The translations under genes were made by a program, and so were the position numbers. From Gemmiger gallinarum (GTDB lineage: Bacteria; Bacillota; Clostridia; Oscillospirales; Ruminococcaceae), in assembly GCF_014982805.1 (NCBI RefSeq), contig NZ_JADCKC010000001.1:372001-436000 (forward strand): 64,000 nt of DNA, read 5' to 3'. Under the pieces are notes generated by a model. The model searched no databases, had not been told where the DNA came from, and worked only from the letters and a program-made list of their open reading frames with translations. Positions 50,445-58,549 of the stretch are shown here, piece after piece (the stretch's first letter is position 1; each line of letters opens with the position of its first letter).

Positions 50445-52225
50445 AGTTTCTCCTCGATTGCAGGCAGCTGTGTTCCCGCCGGAATACGCAAAACAACGCG
50501 GGTCCCTCTTCCGGGATGACTTTCAATCTGAAGTCCCCAGGCAGGTCCGTAATGCAGCCGTATCCGGTCATTGACGTTCTTGATGCCCAAATGAGGGCGG
50601 TCCGTGACATCAGGCGTTTCCATGACCTGGCGCACTTTTTCAGCCGTCATACCTACCCCGTTATCCTCCACCTCGATGCAGACGGAATCCTCTTGGCGTC
50701 TTGCGATTACGGTAATCATGCCGTTGCCGCTCTGCATATCGATGCCGTGCTGAATGGCGTTTTCCACCAGCGGCTGGACAAGCAGTTTGGGCAACAGGCA
50801 GTTTGCCGCCGCATCGTCATATTCAATCAGGCTGTCAAAGGCATGTTCATACCGGTACTGCTGCAGGGTCATGTACTGGCGCAGGCTTTCCATCTGCTCT
50901 GCCACTGTGACCATTTCCTCCTGCGTGGACAGGATCCCCCTCAGGATCTGAATAAACAGGGTCAGCATGGAGGCTGCATCTTCATTGCGATGCATATCCA
51001 CCATGCATTTAATGGAAAACAGCGTATTATAGATAAAATGCGGATTGATCTGGGCCTGCAGCCAGTTGAGCTCAATCCGGCGTTTCTGCTGTTCATTTTC
51101 ATGAATGCTGGTGATCAGACCTCGGATGCACTCCATCATGTCCGACATGCCCCGGGACAGTTCATTGAGCTCCGTATAACTGTGGATGGCAAAAGTCTGG
51201 TTCAAATTGCCATGCTCCACATCATGCAGGTCATCCCGCAGTTTCTGGATAGGCGCGGCAATCCTCCGGGAGAAATGCCAGGCCAGCAGGATTCCGCCCG
51301 CCAGCGTAAGCATCGCCAACAAAATGACCACTCGCCGGATATTGCGCAGGGGCAGCAATACCTGATCCAGCGGCGCCTCCTCAAAAACAGTAAACCCGCT
51401 CTCCGAATCATAATAGCGGGTGAACAGCACCGGTTCTCCTTCAGCCCGGGTAATCATGTAATCTTCGCCGCCAAACAGCTGTTCCAGATTGCTCATATTG
51501 AAATAGCTGAATCCGATCAGTCCGCCCCGGCTGCTGGAAATGATCTGTCCCATATCATTGGTGACATAGATGTTGCTGCCGTCCCGGATCACATCGGCAT
51601 ACATCTGGTACAGCTGGCGCTCGTCGGCGTTGATCATGAGAAAGCCGACGATATTGCCCTCCTCATCCAGAATGGACCGTGCCGCCGAAAAGGACGCCGT
51701 CCCCAGGCTGCGGTCCCGGTAGCTGCCAACATCCACAATCTCGCCGCCGGCTTCCACAACCCGGCTGTTCCAGACCTTGAGTCGGGGGTCCATATAATCG
51801 TAGCCCTCCGGAACCGGTCGGGAGCAGTATCCGATGCCGGACACAGAAACATATACCACATAAAAATCCAGCTCCGGCTGCAGAAAAGACGCCTCCATCT
51901 GCCGGGTAGTGGTATCCATCAGGGTAAAAAATTCCTCCTGATTGTCGTCATTAAGCTCTTCCGCATAACGGCGGAATGTAGGGTTGCTCTCAAACAGATT
52001 GGAAAGCGTGTACAGACTGATTTTGAACTGTCGGCTGCGCTCTGCGATCTGACGTAGCACGTCAGTACGGGAGCCGGCCAGTTCCCGGATAAAGCTGTCC
52101 TGATAGATAGAGTAGGCTCCCAGAGACAAAATGGCAATAATGATGATATTGACGCATAATAACATAGACATCATTCTGATTCGGATACTGTTCCACCAGC
52201 GCCGAATCGCTTGTTTGTGCTCCAT
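50438..52225 (-). CDS. YesM-type sensor histidine kinase
   Basis: 595 residues from ATG 52225. Two membrane helices (about 18-40 and 298-318) enclose a 255-residue outer sensor; then HAMP, the His_kinase box QAQINPHFIYNTL (phospho-His), and the ATP-binding VENAIQHGI and DNGVGM motifs. The outer sensor probably detects a small molecule directly or through the binding protein encoded at 57 kb. Confidence 0.92.
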   Translation of the reverse strand: MEHKQAIRRWWNSIRIRMMSMLLCVNIIIIAILSLGAYSIYQDSFIRELAGSRTDVLRQIAERSRQFKISLYTLSNLFESNPTFRRYAEELNDDNQEEFFTLMDTTTRQMEASFLQPELDFYVVYVSVSGIGYCSRPVPEGYDYMDPRLKVWNSRVVEAGGEIVDVGSYRDRSLGTASFSAARSILDEEGNIVGFLMINADERQLYQMYADVIRDGSNIYVTNDMGQIISSSRGGLIGFSYFNMSNLEQLFGGEDYMITRAEGEPVLFTRYYDSESGFTVFEEAPLDQVLLPLRNIRRVVILLAMLTLAGGILLAWHFSRRIAAPIQKLRDDLHDVEHGNLNQTFAIHSYTELNELSRGMSDMMECIRGLITSIHENEQQKRRIELNWLQAQINPHFIYNTLFSIKCMVDMHRNEDAASMLTLFIQILRGILSTQEEMVTVAEQMESLRQYMTLQQYRYEHAFDSLIEYDDAAANCLLPKLLVQPLVENAIQHGIDMQSGNGMITVIARRQEDSVCIEVEDNGVGMTAEKVRQVMETPDVTDRPHLGIKNVNDRIRLHYGPAWGLQIESHPGRGTRVVLRIPAGTQLPAIEEKLC

Positions 52226-52263
52226 GGCAGCCTTCTCTCCCTTCTTCTAAGCTTTGCGAACTC

Positions 52264-52293
52264 ATTATACCGAATTGTCCGTTCGGACTTCAA
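52264..52293 (-). promoter_or_regulatory. Promoter of the two-component system
   Basis: On the minus strand TTGAAG, 18 bases, TATAAT. The spacer contains the palindrome GTCCGAACGGAC. Confidence 0.6.
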
Positions 52294-52315
52294 CTGTACA
52301 GCACGCCCAAAAGCC

Positions 52316-52334
52316 CGCCGGCAAAATGCCGGCG
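52316..52334 (-). terminator. Hairpin behind the sulfatase gene
   Basis: 8-bp stem CGCCGGCA / TGCCGGCG with a 3-base loop; the T-tract on the minus strand is short (CTTTTGG). Confidence 0.55.
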
Positions 52335-52352
52335 AGCAATCGATATGGCTTC

Positions 52353-53822
52353 TTAATATTTGCCGATGCGCAGCGGCAGGGTGTCCTCGGTCTCAATGAC
52401 CCGGTCCAGCAGACGGCGCAGCAGACTCTGCTTGATCTCGGCATAGTCGGGATCATCCCAGAGGTTTTTGAACTCGTTGGGATCGCGGTCGCGGTCATAC
52501 AATTCGCCGAAGGTCTCGCCCGCGTAATAGGTGAGCTTGTAGTGGCGTCCGGTGATGGTCTTGACGTTGAGACCCCAGTCGTAGCAGGTGAACTCGGTCA
52601 GGGCGTACTCACGGCCCGCGCCGCCGTCACCCCGCAGGATGGGCGCCATGGACATGCCCTGTACGCCGTGGGGTGCACGAACGCCGGCAAAGTCCAGCAA
52701 AGTGGGCATCAGGTCCACATGCTCGGTGATCTGCTTGTATCGGGAGCCTTTGGGGATCACACCGGGCCAGGACAGGATCATGGGCGCCTTGATAAGGCAG
52801 TCGTAGTGGAACGGCCCCTTGAAGAGCAGCCCGTGGTCACCCAGCAGTTCGCCGTGGTCATTGGTGAAGAGGATCAGGGTATCGTTCTCGATGCCCTTGT
52901 CCCGCAGCGCCTGCAGAATACGGCCGACGTTTTCGTCGATCAGGCTGATCATACCGTAGTAGGCAGCCTTGACCTCGCCCCATTCGTGATCGGTCAGGCG
53001 GCGGTAGTCGTATTTCTCGTTGCTGCAGCCCTGTCCCACACGGTGCCGGCGGAAGTGCGGGGGCTTGTCATCCAGCTCACCGTCCTGACGAACGGGCAGC
53101 GCCAGCTTGTCGGGGTCGTACATGGTGGAGTAAGGCGCCGGCGGGTCGAAGGGATGGTGCGGGTCCACAAAGCTGCACAGCGCAAAGAAAGGCTGATCCG
53201 GGGTGGACTCATTGATCAGGTCAATCATCCGGTCGGCGATCCAGGCCGACTGATGATACTTTGGATTGATGTCGCTGGGATAGACCTGGGGCGGGCCGCT
53301 CAGGTCCTTGTCGGCGGCGCTGGCACGGTCCTCCTTGGCTTTGCGCTCACCCTGCATCTTGACAATCTCGTAGTCTTTCTCGCTCTTTTCTTTGAGCCAG
53401 GTCAGGTACTCGCCGGTCTTGCAGTCACAGGTGGTGTGCACAATGTCAAAGCCGTAGTTATCCTCGGGCCAGTCGTCCTCCTCGTTCTCCTTGGGGACGA
53501 ACTGCGTGGTAAAGTGCATCTTGCCGATGGCAGCCGTCAGGTAACCGTTGTCTCGCAGAACCTCCGGCAGGCAGATTTCGGAATCCCGCAGGGGGATGCC
53601 GTTGTCACGGGTGCCGTGATTTTTGGGGTAGCGGCCGGTGAGGATGGAGCACCGCGACGGAGAGCAGACAGGGTTCTGCACAAAATGGTTGTCGAAGGTG
53701 GAACCATTGAGGGCAATGCTGTCGATGTTGGGGGTATGGATCTGATTGTTGCCGTAGCAGCCCAGGGCGTCAAAGCGCAGCTGATCGGCCATCATCAGGA
53801 TGATATTGGGTCTTTTGTTCAT
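52353..53822 (-). CDS. Type I sulfatase (formylglycine-dependent)
   Basis: 489 residues from ATG 53822, five bases after the ABC ATPase stop; a GTG at 53837 is an alternative. MMADQLRFDALG gives the metal Asp, NPVCSPSRCSILTGRYPKNH is the C-x-P-S-R formylglycine site, AIGKMHF, DPHHPFDPP and NDHGELLGDHG supply the other active-site residues. No signal peptide, so it works in the cytoplasm on an imported compound. Phosphonate monoester hydrolases share these motifs and remain possible. A maturing enzyme is needed and is not encoded here. Confidence 0.88.
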   Translation of the reverse strand: MNKRPNIILMMADQLRFDALGCYGNNQIHTPNIDSIALNGSTFDNHFVQNPVCSPSRCSILTGRYPKNHGTRDNGIPLRDSEICLPEVLRDNGYLTAAIGKMHFTTQFVPKENEEDDWPEDNYGFDIVHTTCDCKTGEYLTWLKEKSEKDYEIVKMQGERKAKEDRASAADKDLSGPPQVYPSDINPKYHQSAWIADRMIDLINESTPDQPFFALCSFVDPHHPFDPPAPYSTMYDPDKLALPVRQDGELDDKPPHFRRHRVGQGCSNEKYDYRRLTDHEWGEVKAAYYGMISLIDENVGRILQALRDKGIENDTLILFTNDHGELLGDHGLLFKGPFHYDCLIKAPMILSWPGVIPKGSRYKQITEHVDLMPTLLDFAGVRAPHGVQGMSMAPILRGDGGAGREYALTEFTCYDWGLNVKTITGRHYKLTYYAGETFGELYDRDRDPNEFKNLWDDPDYAEIKQSLLRRLLDRVIETEDTLPLRIGKY

Positions 53823-53827
53823 ATTGC

Positions 53828-54580
53828 TTACCACCACTTGATCAGATCGGTGACCTTGTCGCGCAGCTGGTTGAAGGCGACATCGGTCACATCACGGGGA
53901 CGGGGCAGGTTGTTGACGATTTCCTGCTTGATGCCGGTGGGTTTGTTGGTCAGCACCAGGATACGCTCGCTGAGGTAGACCGCTTCCTCAATGTTATGGG
54001 TGATGAAGATAACGGTGGTTCCGGTGTGCTGCCACAGACGCAGCAGGTCGTCCTCCAGCTTGTAGCGCAGGGAGTTGTCCAGCTGGCCGTAAGGCTCGTC
54101 CATCAGGAGCAGTTCGGGCTGGACGGCAAAGGCGCGGGCAATGCTGACACGCTGCAGCATACTGGCCGACAGCTGGTTGGGATAGTAGTTGCGGTATTCG
54201 GTCAGGCCAACCATTTCCAGCATCTCATCCACCCGGGCCTTGATCTCGGCGGCGGGGCGCTTTTTGATCTTGAGGCCGTAGGCGACGTTCTCCTCCACGG
54301 TCTGCCAGGGGAAAGCGGAGTACTCCTGGAAGATGTAGGCGACGTTGTGCTTTTGCAGATCGACGGGCTCATTGTTGATGAGGATCTCGCCGCTGGTCAG
54401 CTGGTAGACGCCCAACTTGGTCAGGCAGTTGAGGAAGGTAGTCTTGCCGCAGCCGGTAGGGCCGACAACGCACAGGAACTCCCCTTTCTTCACCTCGAAG
54501 GAGATGTCGTTCAGCACCAGCAGGTCGCCGAACTTTTTGGTCATATGGGAAACTTTGACCTTGACTTCGTTGCTGCTCAT
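53828..54580 (-). CDS. NitT/TauT-type ABC ATPase A, signature motif degenerate
   Basis: 250 residues. Walker A GPTGCGKTT (40-48), Q-loop IFQEYSAF, Walker B LLLMDEP (157-163), H-loop His195 (ITHNIEEA). The ABC signature, normally LSGGMxQR, reads LSASMLQR (137-144): both glycines are changed. The protein belongs to the SsuB/TauB group. It is translated just before the sulfatase, 11 bp after ATPase B. Confidence 0.9.
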   Translation of the reverse strand: MSSNEVKVKVSHMTKKFGDLLVLNDISFEVKKGEFLCVVGPTGCGKTTFLNCLTKLGVYQLTSGEILINNEPVDLQKHNVAYIFQEYSAFPWQTVEENVAYGLKIKKRPAAEIKARVDEMLEMVGLTEYRNYYPNQLSASMLQRVSIARAFAVQPELLLMDEPYGQLDNSLRYKLEDDLLRLWQHTGTTVIFITHNIEEAVYLSERILVLTNKPTGIKQEIVNNLPRPRDVTDVAFNQLRDKVTDLIKWW

Positions 54581-54591
54581 GGGCTGCCTCC

Positions 54592-55368
54592 TTACAGGGT
54601 GTCGTCGCAGATTTCTTCGATCTTGCGGCGGATTTCGAGGAACGCGGGGTCGCTGTACTGGCGCGGACGGGGCAGATCGACCTTGATCTCCTCCTTGATA
54701 TGGGTAGGAGTGTTGGTCAGGATGATGATGCGGTCGGCCAGGTAAACGGCTTCCTCACTGTTGTTGGTAACAAAGACGACGGTGCGCTTTTCCTTCTGCC
54801 AGATCTTTTCCAGCTCCGCCTCCATCATGTAGCGGGTCTGGGCATCCAGGTGGCCGAAGGGCTCGTCCATCAGCATGACCTTGGGGTCGTTGGCGTAGGC
54901 GCGGGCAATGCCGACACGCTGACGCATACCACCGGAAAGCTGGTTGGGGAAGCTCTTTTCAAAGCCTTCCAGGCCGACGAGCTTGATGAAATACTCGGCG
55001 CGCTCACGGCGGGTCTTTTTATCGATGCCGCGGCTCTTGGGACCGAATTCCACGTTGCCCATGACGGTGCAGAACGGGAACAATGCGGTGGTCTGGTAAA
55101 CAACGCCGCGGTCAGGACCGGGAGCGGTGACCTTTTTGCCGTCCACGACGACCTCGCCGGAGGTGGGCAGCTGCAGACCCGCGATCAGGTTGATCATCGT
55201 GGTTTTGCCGCACTGGCCGGGTCCAAACAGGACCACAAACTCATTTTCCGCCACGTCCAGGCTGACATCGCGTACGACTTCGTTGGTCTTGTGCTCACTG
55301 ATATAGGTTTTGCACACGTTCCGCATGGAAATGATGGGATCGTGCTTCAGTTCTCCATGATGTTCCAC
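54592..55368 (-). CDS. NitT/TauT-type ABC ATPase B, H-loop histidine replaced
   Basis: 258 residues from a GTG at 55368 (GGAGG nine bases upstream) that overlaps the permease by 22 bases. Walker A GPGQCGKTT (49-57), signature LSGGMRQR (144-151) intact, Walker B MLMDEP. The H-loop reads VTNNSEEA: Asn202 in place of the catalytic His. Together with ATPase A this gives one complete and one broken ATP site in a heterodimer. Confidence 0.9.
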   Translation of the reverse strand: MEHHGELKHDPIISMRNVCKTYISEHKTNEVVRDVSLDVAENEFVVLFGPGQCGKTTMINLIAGLQLPTSGEVVVDGKKVTAPGPDRGVVYQTTALFPFCTVMGNVEFGPKSRGIDKKTRRERAEYFIKLVGLEGFEKSFPNQLSGGMRQRVGIARAYANDPKVMLMDEPFGHLDAQTRYMMEAELEKIWQKEKRTVVFVTNNSEEAVYLADRIIILTNTPTHIKEEIKVDLPRPRQYSDPAFLEIRRKIEEICDDTL

Positions 55369-56126
55369 GAGCAGAGCCTCCTCTCAATGGTGCGCATCAG
55401 CGTAGCCAGCAGCATGCCGACCAGGCCGATGACGATCATGCCGACCATAACCAGGGTGATGTTCAGCGTGTCACTGCCGCGCTGGATCATCCAGCCGCAG
55501 CCTTCCTGAGCGCCGACCATCTCGGCGGCCAGAACCGCCATCCAGCTGGTGGACAGGGCCACCTGCATGCCGGCAAAGATCTGCGGCGTACAGGAGGGCA
55601 GGATCACCCGGAAGAAGATGTCCCGCTCGCTGGTGCCCAGCATACGGGCGCAGCCGATCAGTTCGGGGTCTACGTTCTGAGCGCCGGTATAGGCGTTGAG
55701 GGTAACGTTGGTGAATGCGCCGATGCCGCACAGGATGTACTTGGAAGTTTCGCCGATGCCGAAAAACAGGATGACCAGCGAGATCCAGGCAATGGGGGGA
55801 ATGGGGCGCAGCAGCTCAAAAATGGGCTTGAAGATGGCTTCCGCCCAGCGGGAGGTGCCCATGGCGATGCCCAGCACGATGCCGATGATGGTAGCGACCG
55901 AGAAGCCGACCAGAACACGGCGAAGGCTGACCAGCAGGTGGCCGACGATGACCTTGCTGCCGATAGGAGTATAGAAGGAGCTGACCAGCAGCTGCAGGAC
56001 CTCGATGGGGCCGGGGGTGGTTTCCTTGACCGGGGTGAAGGTGGTCAAAAAGCCCCACAGCAGGAAGAAGAAAGCGATGGCCGCCACCGCATAAACGGTT
56101 TTTTCCAGATCAATTTTGCGTTTCAT
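55347..56126 (-). CDS. NitT/TauT-type ABC permease 2
   Basis: 259 residues, six helices. The EAA-type loop reads MLGTSERDIFFRVILPSCTPQI. Overlaps permease 1 by 4 bases (ATGA) and ATPase B by 22. About 30-40 % like permease 1 by eye, so the membrane part is a heterodimer too. Confidence 0.9.
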   Translation of the reverse strand: MKRKIDLEKTVYAVAAIAFFFLLWGFLTTFTPVKETTPGPIEVLQLLVSSFYTPIGSKVIVGHLLVSLRRVLVGFSVATIIGIVLGIAMGTSRWAEAIFKPIFELLRPIPPIAWISLVILFFGIGETSKYILCGIGAFTNVTLNAYTGAQNVDPELIGCARMLGTSERDIFFRVILPSCTPQIFAGMQVALSTSWMAVLAAEMVGAQEGCGWMIQRGSDTLNITLVMVGMIVIGLVGMLLATLMRTIERRLCSWNIMEN

Positions 56127-56926
56127 CCTCTACGGCCTCCCTTGACGAATTTCTTTTCCAGAGCATCCAGGCCTACCGTAAAGATGGTGCCGATGACGCC
56201 GATGGTGAGCATGGCGACAACGATCAGATCGGCACGGGCCAGCGTACGGTTGAGCTGGATCATGTAGCCCAGGCCGCGGTTGGACGCCAGCATTTCAGCG
56301 GCGCACAGGGTCATCCACGCGGTGCCCAGGGAAATGCGCAGGCCGGTGAAGATCAGAGGCAGCGCGGTGGGGATAGCAACGGTGAAGAGCATTTCGCGGC
56401 GGGAAGCACCGAAGGTCTGAGAGACCCACAGGTGAACCGGCTTGGTCTGCTTGATGCCGGCATAAGCATTGATGACGCAGGGAACGAATGCCGAGACAAA
56501 GATGATGGCGGCCTTGGCACCCAGGCCGATGCCGAACCACAAAATCATCAGCGGAATCCATGCGATGGTGGGGACAGGGCGAATCAGGTCAAACAGCGGG
56601 GTGACGAACATATCCACTTTGCGGAACCACGCCATAGCAATGCCCAGAGGGATGCCGATGACGGCGCCCAGCAGATAACCGGTCAGGGCGACCTGCAGGC
56701 TGGCCAGGATGTGACCGCCCAGGGTGGCGCCGTCCGGCGCGGTCTGGGTCAGTTTTTCAAAAAAGGCTTCCACGACCTGCACCGGGCTGGGCAGAACGTA
56801 GTCCGGCTTGAGGTGCAGCACCGCAGTGCACAGATACCAGACGCCGAAGAAAACGCAAAGAGAAATGACCGAGACAATGCCGAACTTGATTTTTTCTTTA
56901 CGCTTTTGGATTGCGTACTCGTTCAA
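56123..56926 (-). CDS. NitT/TauT-type ABC permease 1
   Basis: 267 residues from a TTG at 56926 behind AAAGGAGAG. Six helices; the EAA loop reads TFGASRREMLFTVAIPTALPLI. First permease after the binding protein gene (84 bp). Confidence 0.9.
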   Translation of the reverse strand: MNEYAIQKRKEKIKFGIVSVISLCVFFGVWYLCTAVLHLKPDYVLPSPVQVVEAFFEKLTQTAPDGATLGGHILASLQVALTGYLLGAVIGIPLGIAMAWFRKVDMFVTPLFDLIRPVPTIAWIPLMILWFGIGLGAKAAIIFVSAFVPCVINAYAGIKQTKPVHLWVSQTFGASRREMLFTVAIPTALPLIFTGLRISLGTAWMTLCAAEMLASNRGLGYMIQLNRTLARADLIVVAMLTIGVIGTIFTVGLDALEKKFVKGGRRG

Positions 56927-57010
56927 GGCGGATCTCTCCTTTCAAGTGGAGAGGGCGGCCCTCCGCCGGAATCCGGGTAAAGGGCTGCCCTCTGGTTGGG
57001 ACGAGAACGA

Positions 57011-58105
57011 TCAGAAGCCCAGAGCTTCTTTCACAATGCTGTCGTCAACATGCTTGGCGATTTCGGGGAAGCGGCTCTCTTCCAGCAGCTGCTGGGAAAC
57101 CCAGAACTCGCCGGTGATCTCGACGGACTCGCCGATGGTGATGGTCTTGGCCTCTTCGCTGGTCACGAAGGGACGGGTCTCAATCTCGGTAGCGCAGGCT
57201 TCCAGAGTGGTCTCGCTGCCGTTAGCGGTGTACCAGTCGAGCAGCATCTGAGCGGCCATGTCCTGATCCGCCTGCAGCGCATCACAAGCCTGGAAGAAGG
57301 CCTTGACGTACTTGACGAGCACGTCGCGGCGCTCAGTGTAAGCCTTGTTGGAAACAATGATGGAATCGTACTGGGGAACGTTCAGGCTGCTCAGGCTGGA
57401 GGTGACCACATAGCCTTCACTCTCAGCGGTGAAGGAGGTGGGCGGGTTCAGAGCGGCAACATCACAGTTGCCGGTCTTGAGTGCCTGGTAAGCGGCCGGG
57501 AAGTCCATACTGACGATCTGAACGTCGTCGGGGGTCAGGCCCAGAACTTCCAGCCATTTGTTGATGTTCAGGTGAGAGATGGTGCCGGTGCTGGTGGCGA
57601 TAACCGCGCCCTTGACCGTCTCGGGGCTGCCCAGAACGTCAGGATAGGAGGGGTTGGTACCGGTGGCCTGAGCGATGGGAGAATCGGGACTGACCAGGGT
57701 GTACAGTCCGCCCTCGGAATGGCCGATATCAGCGATGCAGTAAGCACCGTAGATGGCCAGAGAGTTGACGGCGGCGGCACTCAGGGTGCCGACTTCCCAC
57801 TGATCCGCGGCCAGGGCCTCGTTCATGGCGCCGCCGTTGGAGAAGTAGACCGTCTCGATCTTGAAGCCGTTGGCTTCGTCCAGCTTGTTCTGGACCATGT
57901 ACTCAATGGGCAGAGAGTTCAAGAACGGCATGACCGCAACTTTCAGAGTGGGCAGATCCCCGGTATCCGTACTTTCCGTGGCAGTGTTGCCGGTTTCGCT
58001 TGTACCGCCTGCTGCCGAGCTGCTGTTGTCATTGCCTCCGCAGGCTGCCAGAGAAAGGGCCATGGCACCTGCCAGGAAAAAAGCAATAAGTTTTTTCAGT
58101 TTCAT
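57011..58105 (-). CDS. Substrate-binding lipoprotein of the NitT/TauT-type importer
   Basis: 364 residues from ATG 58105 (AAAAGGAG). Signal peptide with lipobox LAACGG (Cys at about 22), a Ser/Thr/Gly linker to residue 50, then an NMT1/SsuA-type bilobal domain (LKVAVMPFLNSLPIEYM, ALKTGNCDVAALNPP). Related proteins bind sulfonates, nitrate or thiamin precursors. Which ligand is bound cannot be read off, but a sulfatase in the operon suggests a sulfated organic compound. Confidence 0.9.
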   Translation of the reverse strand: MKLKKLIAFFLAGAMALSLAACGGNDNSSSAAGGTSETGNTATESTDTGDLPTLKVAVMPFLNSLPIEYMVQNKLDEANGFKIETVYFSNGGAMNEALAADQWEVGTLSAAAVNSLAIYGAYCIADIGHSEGGLYTLVSPDSPIAQATGTNPSYPDVLGSPETVKGAVIATSTGTISHLNINKWLEVLGLTPDDVQIVSMDFPAAYQALKTGNCDVAALNPPTSFTAESEGYVVTSSLSSLNVPQYDSIIVSNKAYTERRDVLVKYVKAFFQACDALQADQDMAAQMLLDWYTANGSETTLEACATEIETRPFVTSEEAKTITIGESVEITGEFWVSQQLLEESRFPEIAKHVDDSIVKEALGF

Positions 58106-58549
58106 GTTCTTCTTCGTCTCCTTTTATCTGTGATTTGTGCGGAGTTTCGTCGCTTCCGCTTTTGTTGTATTCATCCTAACATGATTCAACGGAAGGGTAA
58201 ATTCTCGGAACCGACTTGTCTTTTTGTTTTTTTGACACAGTTTTTTGCAATCAGTTCAAAATTCACAATGATAAAGCGGATTTGTTGTTCAATCTGTCAA
58301 ATCTGTATTTTCAGTATGATAAATTACACAATTTTCTTACAGTCCGTTCAAAGGTGATGTGAAACTTTGGCATACTCTCCATCTTCAAAGGCATTTTGCA
58401 CTATAATCTTATTTATCTTGTTTTCCTGTTTTCGACCGTTTTCTCATTGCGCCTTTCATTTTCGCAAGTTATAATAGGAATGCTTGGCAATTAATTCCCA
58501 CAAATTACCAAGTTAAAAAATTATAAAAGTGTAAAGGAGGATTTCCATC
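58106..58549. other. Divergent regulatory spacer, no gene
   Basis: AT-rich 444-bp spacer between the importer and the large secreted protein. I see no gene; it should carry the importer promoter on the minus strand and the secreted-protein promoter on the plus strand. Confidence 0.6.
58447..58475 (+). promoter_or_regulatory. Promoter of the secreted repeat protein
   Basis: TTGCGC (58447-58452), 17 bases, TATAAT (58470-58475). An imperfect CTTGG/CCAAG inverted repeat follows at 58483-58512. Confidence 0.6.
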
